Below, in pieces: positions 61,300-64,000 of a stretch of DNA of 64,000 nt. The position numbers were made by a program, and so were the translations under genes. Numbering within the stretch: the first letter of the stretch is position 1; each line of letters starts with the position of its first letter. Origin of the DNA: an uncultured Ruegeria sp. (GTDB lineage Bacteria > Pseudomonadota > Alphaproteobacteria > Rhodobacterales > Rhodobacteraceae); assembly GCF_947504215.1 (NCBI RefSeq), contig NZ_CANNGO010000003.1:248001-312000 (forward strand), in the 5' to 3' direction. The notes under the pieces were generated by a model. The model was not told the origin of the DNA and made no database searches. It saw only the letters and a list, made by a program, of their open reading frames with translations.

Positions 61300-62324
61300 T
61301 ACGCGCCCTTGTTCTGTGTTTGCTGCCCTTTGCGGCGCATGCAGATGTGATACGTGTTGCCACCTTCAACACCGAACTCAGCCGAAAAGGTCCGGGGCTT
61401 CTGCTGCGTGACGTTCAACGCGACGATCCTCAGGTCCAGGCCGTTGTCGCAGTACTGGTGGCAATGCAGCCCGACATTGTGGCCTTACAAGGCATCGACT
61501 GGGACATGGATGGCCTCGCCTTGACCGCTTTGTCCCGCAAACTGCGTGAATCGGGACTGGATTTTCCCTACCACTTTGCCGCCCAGCCCAATTCCGGTTT
61601 GGACTCTGGCCTTGATCTGGATGGGGATGGTCGCACGCAGGGTCCCGGAGATTCGCATGGCTGGGGGTTGTTTACCGGTCACGGCGGCTTGGCCGTGCTG
61701 TCAAAGCACGAAATTCTGCGGTCTGAAATCCAGGATTATTCCAAGGTCTTGTGGCGTGACCTGCCCGGAGCCGAATTACCGACGGTTGATGGCGAACCCT
61801 TCCCTTCGGATCAGGCTCAGGCCGCGCAACGCCTGTCGTCGACCGGGCACTGGGTGGTGCCTGTTGCTACACCGATCGGCCACATCAGTCTGATGACCTT
61901 TCACGCCAGCCCGCCAGTGTTTGACGGGCCGGAAGACCGCAACGGGCTACGCAACCGGGATGAGATTCGACTTTGGTCATTGCTGATGGATGGTGATCTT
62001 GGCCCCGTGCTGACGAACCGCTTCGTGATCGCAGGGGATGCCAATCTGGACCCGGATCAGGGCGATGGGCGCAGACACGCAATCCGGTCGCTTCTGGCCA
62101 ATCTACACCTGCAAGACCCGCAGCAAAAGGATGCGACCGGCGCGTTGGCAACGGTTGACTGGAAAGCCGCCGGAAAGATGCGTGTCGACTACGTCTTGCC
62201 GTCGGCAGACCTCAAAGTCATGGATGCGGGTGTTTTTTGGCCTGCTCCGAATAGCGACCTGCGAGACGCGGCCCAAAGCGCCAGCCGTCATCGTCTGGTC
62301 TGGGTGGACGTGGCGGTACCCTAG
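61296..62324 (+). CDS. Exported endonuclease/exonuclease/phosphatase-family protein
   Basis: A 342-residue protein with signal peptide MIRALVLCLLPFAAHA and an EEP fold: IRVATFNTEL at the start, the catalytic region HGGLAVLSKHEI, GDANLDPDQGDGRRHAIRSLL (metal/catalytic Asp-Asn) and RVDYVLPSADL, SRHRLVWVDV (catalytic His). It may degrade DNA or phosphoesters in the periplasm. Translationally coupled to the membrane protein upstream. Confidence 0.9.
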   Translation: MIRALVLCLLPFAAHADVIRVATFNTELSRKGPGLLLRDVQRDDPQVQAVVAVLVAMQPDIVALQGIDWDMDGLALTALSRKLRESGLDFPYHFAAQPNSGLDSGLDLDGDGRTQGPGDSHGWGLFTGHGGLAVLSKHEILRSEIQDYSKVLWRDLPGAELPTVDGEPFPSDQAQAAQRLSSTGHWVVPVATPIGHISLMTFHASPPVFDGPEDRNGLRNRDEIRLWSLLMDGDLGPVLTNRFVIAGDANLDPDQGDGRRHAIRSLLANLHLQDPQQKDATGALATVDWKAAGKMRVDYVLPSADLKVMDAGVFWPAPNSDLRDAAQSASRHRLVWVDVAVP

Positions 62325-62329
62325 ACCGC

Positions 62330-63229
62330 TCAAACGGCCACTGCTTTGGTCGCGCGCGAAGGCCCTGACAGAGACGCGGGAATTGCGGATCGCAAGACAT
62401 CGTCCAACCCGGTCTGCTGCACCTCTCCCAACAGCTCGGCCATCAGGCTACCATCCAACCGATGGGGCACATCCCATAGATACCGCATCTCAAGCAAGTG
62501 CGGGGCCAGTCGCCAGAATGGTTTAGCAAGGTGAAGGGGCCACCAACTCATCTGTTTGATCGTCACGGTCTGGGCGGTCACCCGTGACAATGCCGTGGCA
62601 ATCTCTGTTCCTGTCAGAGTGTGCCCGGCGAAGGGGACATCACAGAACCGAGGCAGCCTATCGCGCATCTCAGCCAACGCAGCGGCTGTTCGCGCCAAAT
62701 CAGGGAGGTAAGCCCAAGCATGAGGAATGCTTGGATCGCCAGGGTAAACCAACCGACCACGCGATAAGTGTTTTATCATGACCTGATCAAACCAGTTGCC
62801 CGAGGCGCAGGTATCGATGAAATCCCCTGCTCGCAGGATAATCGTCCGCACGGATGAACTGCGATAGGTTTCTTCCATTTCTATTCGGATACGACCCAGC
62901 GGGTTTGTCGCCAGATGCGGTGTGTCACCCGACCAAGGGCTCGGCGTATTGGCGCCAAACACATAGACATTCCCCGGAACAATGACGGTTGCACCGGTTT
63001 CCGAGGCCACGTTGATCACCTGCCGATGCAGTTTCAGCACCAGACGCGCCCAGTCCGGATAGGGCGGGTTCCAGGCATTGACGATGACATCCGCCCCTGT
63101 CGCCGCCTCTTCCAGCACGTCGGTCTTACGATCAAAATTGCGCACGACCCAACCCGCATTGCCAAAAGCCAAAGCGGCGTTGCGGCCAAAGCGACCTGAT
63201 GCACCCAAAACTAGAACGGTCTGTGTCAT
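62330..63229 (-). CDS. NAD(P)-dependent epimerase/dehydratase-like protein
   Basis: A 299-residue extended short-chain dehydrogenase-like protein. The nucleotide-binding GASGRFGRN and a candidate catalytic region (VIVPGNVYVFGANTPSPW) are visible; a Tyr-x-x-x-Lys motif is not clear. Divergent from the LysR gene, which probably regulates it. Confidence 0.86.
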   Translation of the reverse strand: MTQTVLVLGASGRFGRNAALAFGNAGWVVRNFDRKTDVLEEAATGADVIVNAWNPPYPDWARLVLKLHRQVINVASETGATVIVPGNVYVFGANTPSPWSGDTPHLATNPLGRIRIEMEETYRSSSVRTIILRAGDFIDTCASGNWFDQVMIKHLSRGRLVYPGDPSIPHAWAYLPDLARTAAALAEMRDRLPRFCDVPFAGHTLTGTEIATALSRVTAQTVTIKQMSWWPLHLAKPFWRLAPHLLEMRYLWDVPHRLDGSLMAELLGEVQQTGLDDVLRSAIPASLSGPSRATKAVAV

Positions 63230-63262
63230 GGCATTCTCCTGTCAGCAGCCAATGTAGTCATT

Positions 63263-63281
63263 CAATTCAATTAAGGAATTG
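63263..63281. promoter_or_regulatory. LysR-type operator (T-N11-A)
   Basis: CAATTC-aattaag-GAATTG is a perfect inverted repeat with a seven-base spacer and embeds TTC-N7-GAA, the T-N11-A box of LysR regulators. It lies between the epimerase-like gene and the divergent lysR-type gene, where autoregulation sites normally occur. Confidence 0.6.
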
Positions 63282-63313
63282 CCGGTCGGTGTAGATTGTG
63301 TATTCATTTTTGA

Positions 63314-64000
63314 ATGGACAGAACCTTAACACATGCGGACTGGTCCCTGATTCAGAGCTTTCTGGCCGTTGCCGAAACCGGATCACTGTCTGCCGCGGCG
63401 AGGCAGCTGGAACGCAGCCAGCCAACATTGGGCCGACAGGTCCAAACGCTTGAGGCTGAGTTGGGCGTGTCCCTGTTCGACCGACACGCACGCGGGCTGA
63501 AGCTCAGCGAGGTTGGATCTCAGCTTTTGCCGATGGCACAACAGATGCACAGCGCCATGAGCGCGTTCAGTATGACCGCAGCAGGGCAGTCGCAGCAATT
63601 GGAAGGCTCCGTTCGGATCACCGCATCCGTTTTTGCCTCACACCATCTTTTGCCGTCGATTCTGGCGGACATACGTCGGCAGGAACCGGCGATTCAGCTC
63701 GAGCTTGTGGCGACCGATGCGAGCGAGAACCTACTGTATCGCGAGGCTGATATCGCTGTGCGCATGTACCGCCCTGAGCAGATGGACATCGTGTCCCGTT
63801 ACATTGGTGACGTGCCGCTTTGCTTTTGCGCGGCCAAATCCTATCTGGATCGGGCGGGTCGGCCCGAAACCCCCGAAGATCTGTTCCGTCACGATCTGGT
63901 AGGATTTGACGCCAACAAGCAGATCATCGACAAAATGCGAGAAAAGGGATGGCCAGCCAGTCGCGACAGTTTTGCCACCCGCTGCGATCTGCAAAGCGCC
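63314..64000 (+). CDS. LysR-family transcriptional regulator (C-terminal end cut off)
   Basis: The first 229 residues are visible. The N-terminal helix-turn-helix is AETGSLSAAARQLERSQPTLGRQVQTLEAELGVSLFDRHARGLKLSEVG, and the LysR substrate-binding domain begins at EGSVRITASVFASHHLLPSILADIR. The gene continues past the window. It probably regulates the divergent epimerase-like gene. Confidence 0.92.
   Translation, partial: MDRTLTHADWSLIQSFLAVAETGSLSAAARQLERSQPTLGRQVQTLEAELGVSLFDRHARGLKLSEVGSQLLPMAQQMHSAMSAFSMTAAGQSQQLEGSVRITASVFASHHLLPSILADIRRQEPAIQLELVATDASENLLYREADIAVRMYRPEQMDIVSRYIGDVPLCFCAAKSYLDRAGRPETPEDLFRHDLVGFDANKQIIDKMREKGWPASRDSFATRCDLQSA

Overview
The window looks like chromosomal DNA from a motile marine alphaproteobacterium of the Rhodobacteraceae (Roseobacter group, Ruegeria-like). 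The evidence is the moderately high G+C, dense runs of ATGA/TGATG-overlapping genes, the gene order rnd-kdsD-lptC-lptA-lptB-hpf-ptsN, a CtrA-type flagellar cluster, glcDEF, a split leuC/leuD pair, and proteins of roseobacterial type. The family assignment is inferred from gene content and order, because no database search was possible. I see no tRNA, rRNA, CRISPR array, insertion sequence or prophage.

Layout. 1-923: start of nusA and rimP (minus). 1092-8943: housekeeping genes, including a truncated substrate-binding protein, pip, ubiG, a MarR regulator, a nitrilase-type amidase, grxC, comF, an NDUFAF5-like protein, hemH, a tiny secreted/membrane protein and an L,D-transpeptidase. 9113-14464: a CAP-domain lipoprotein, then the envelope/stress operon rnd-kdsD-lptCAB with hpf and ptsN. 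14598-16565: a CsoR/InrS-type metal sensor with an MFS exporter, and an Lrp/AsnC regulator. 16639-33584: a flagellar supercluster: lytic transglycosylase, flhA, fliR, flhB and a FliJ-like gene on plus; fliL, flgH, flgA, flgG, flgF, fliQ, fliE, flgC and flgB on minus; fliI, motB, flgE, flgK, flgL and flgI on plus. CtrA-type boxes (TTAA-N7-TTAA and TTAG-N7-TTAA) precede motB and flgE. fliF, fliG, fliM, fliN, fliP, motA, flgD and flagellin are not in this window.

33640-41715 (minus) is the most intriguing part. It is a tightly coupled operon of uncharacterised proteins: a long coiled-coil protein, a 372-aa soluble protein, a 643-aa AAA+ ATPase, a 445-aa protein, a small membrane protein and a DUF1523-like membrane protein. 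Three A/T-richer accessory membrane-protein genes are spliced into it. Next to two of them lies a duplicated 5' end of the 372-aa gene that differs from the intact copy only at synonymous sites. I read this as an undescribed multi-protein machine with an internal accessory-gene hotspot. That is a hypothesis, not a demonstrated function.

41986-53155: succinate-semialdehyde dehydrogenase, a phytase-type esterase-like protein behind Pho-box-like repeats, an orphan membrane protein, hsp20 with a ROSE-like thermosensor hairpin over its Shine-Dalgarno, two tandem trypsin-like proteases, and glycolate oxidase glcF-glcE-glcD. 53237-60136: a DUF599 membrane protein, a small exported protein, a flavodoxin-like protein, rlmH, rsfS with a short upstream leader frame, an MscS-type channel, leuC, an HdeD-like protein and leuD. 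60412-64000: a polytopic membrane protein coupled to an endonuclease/exonuclease/phosphatase protein, then an NAD(P)-binding epimerase-like gene divergent from a LysR gene that runs off the end of the window, with a T-N11-A operator between them.
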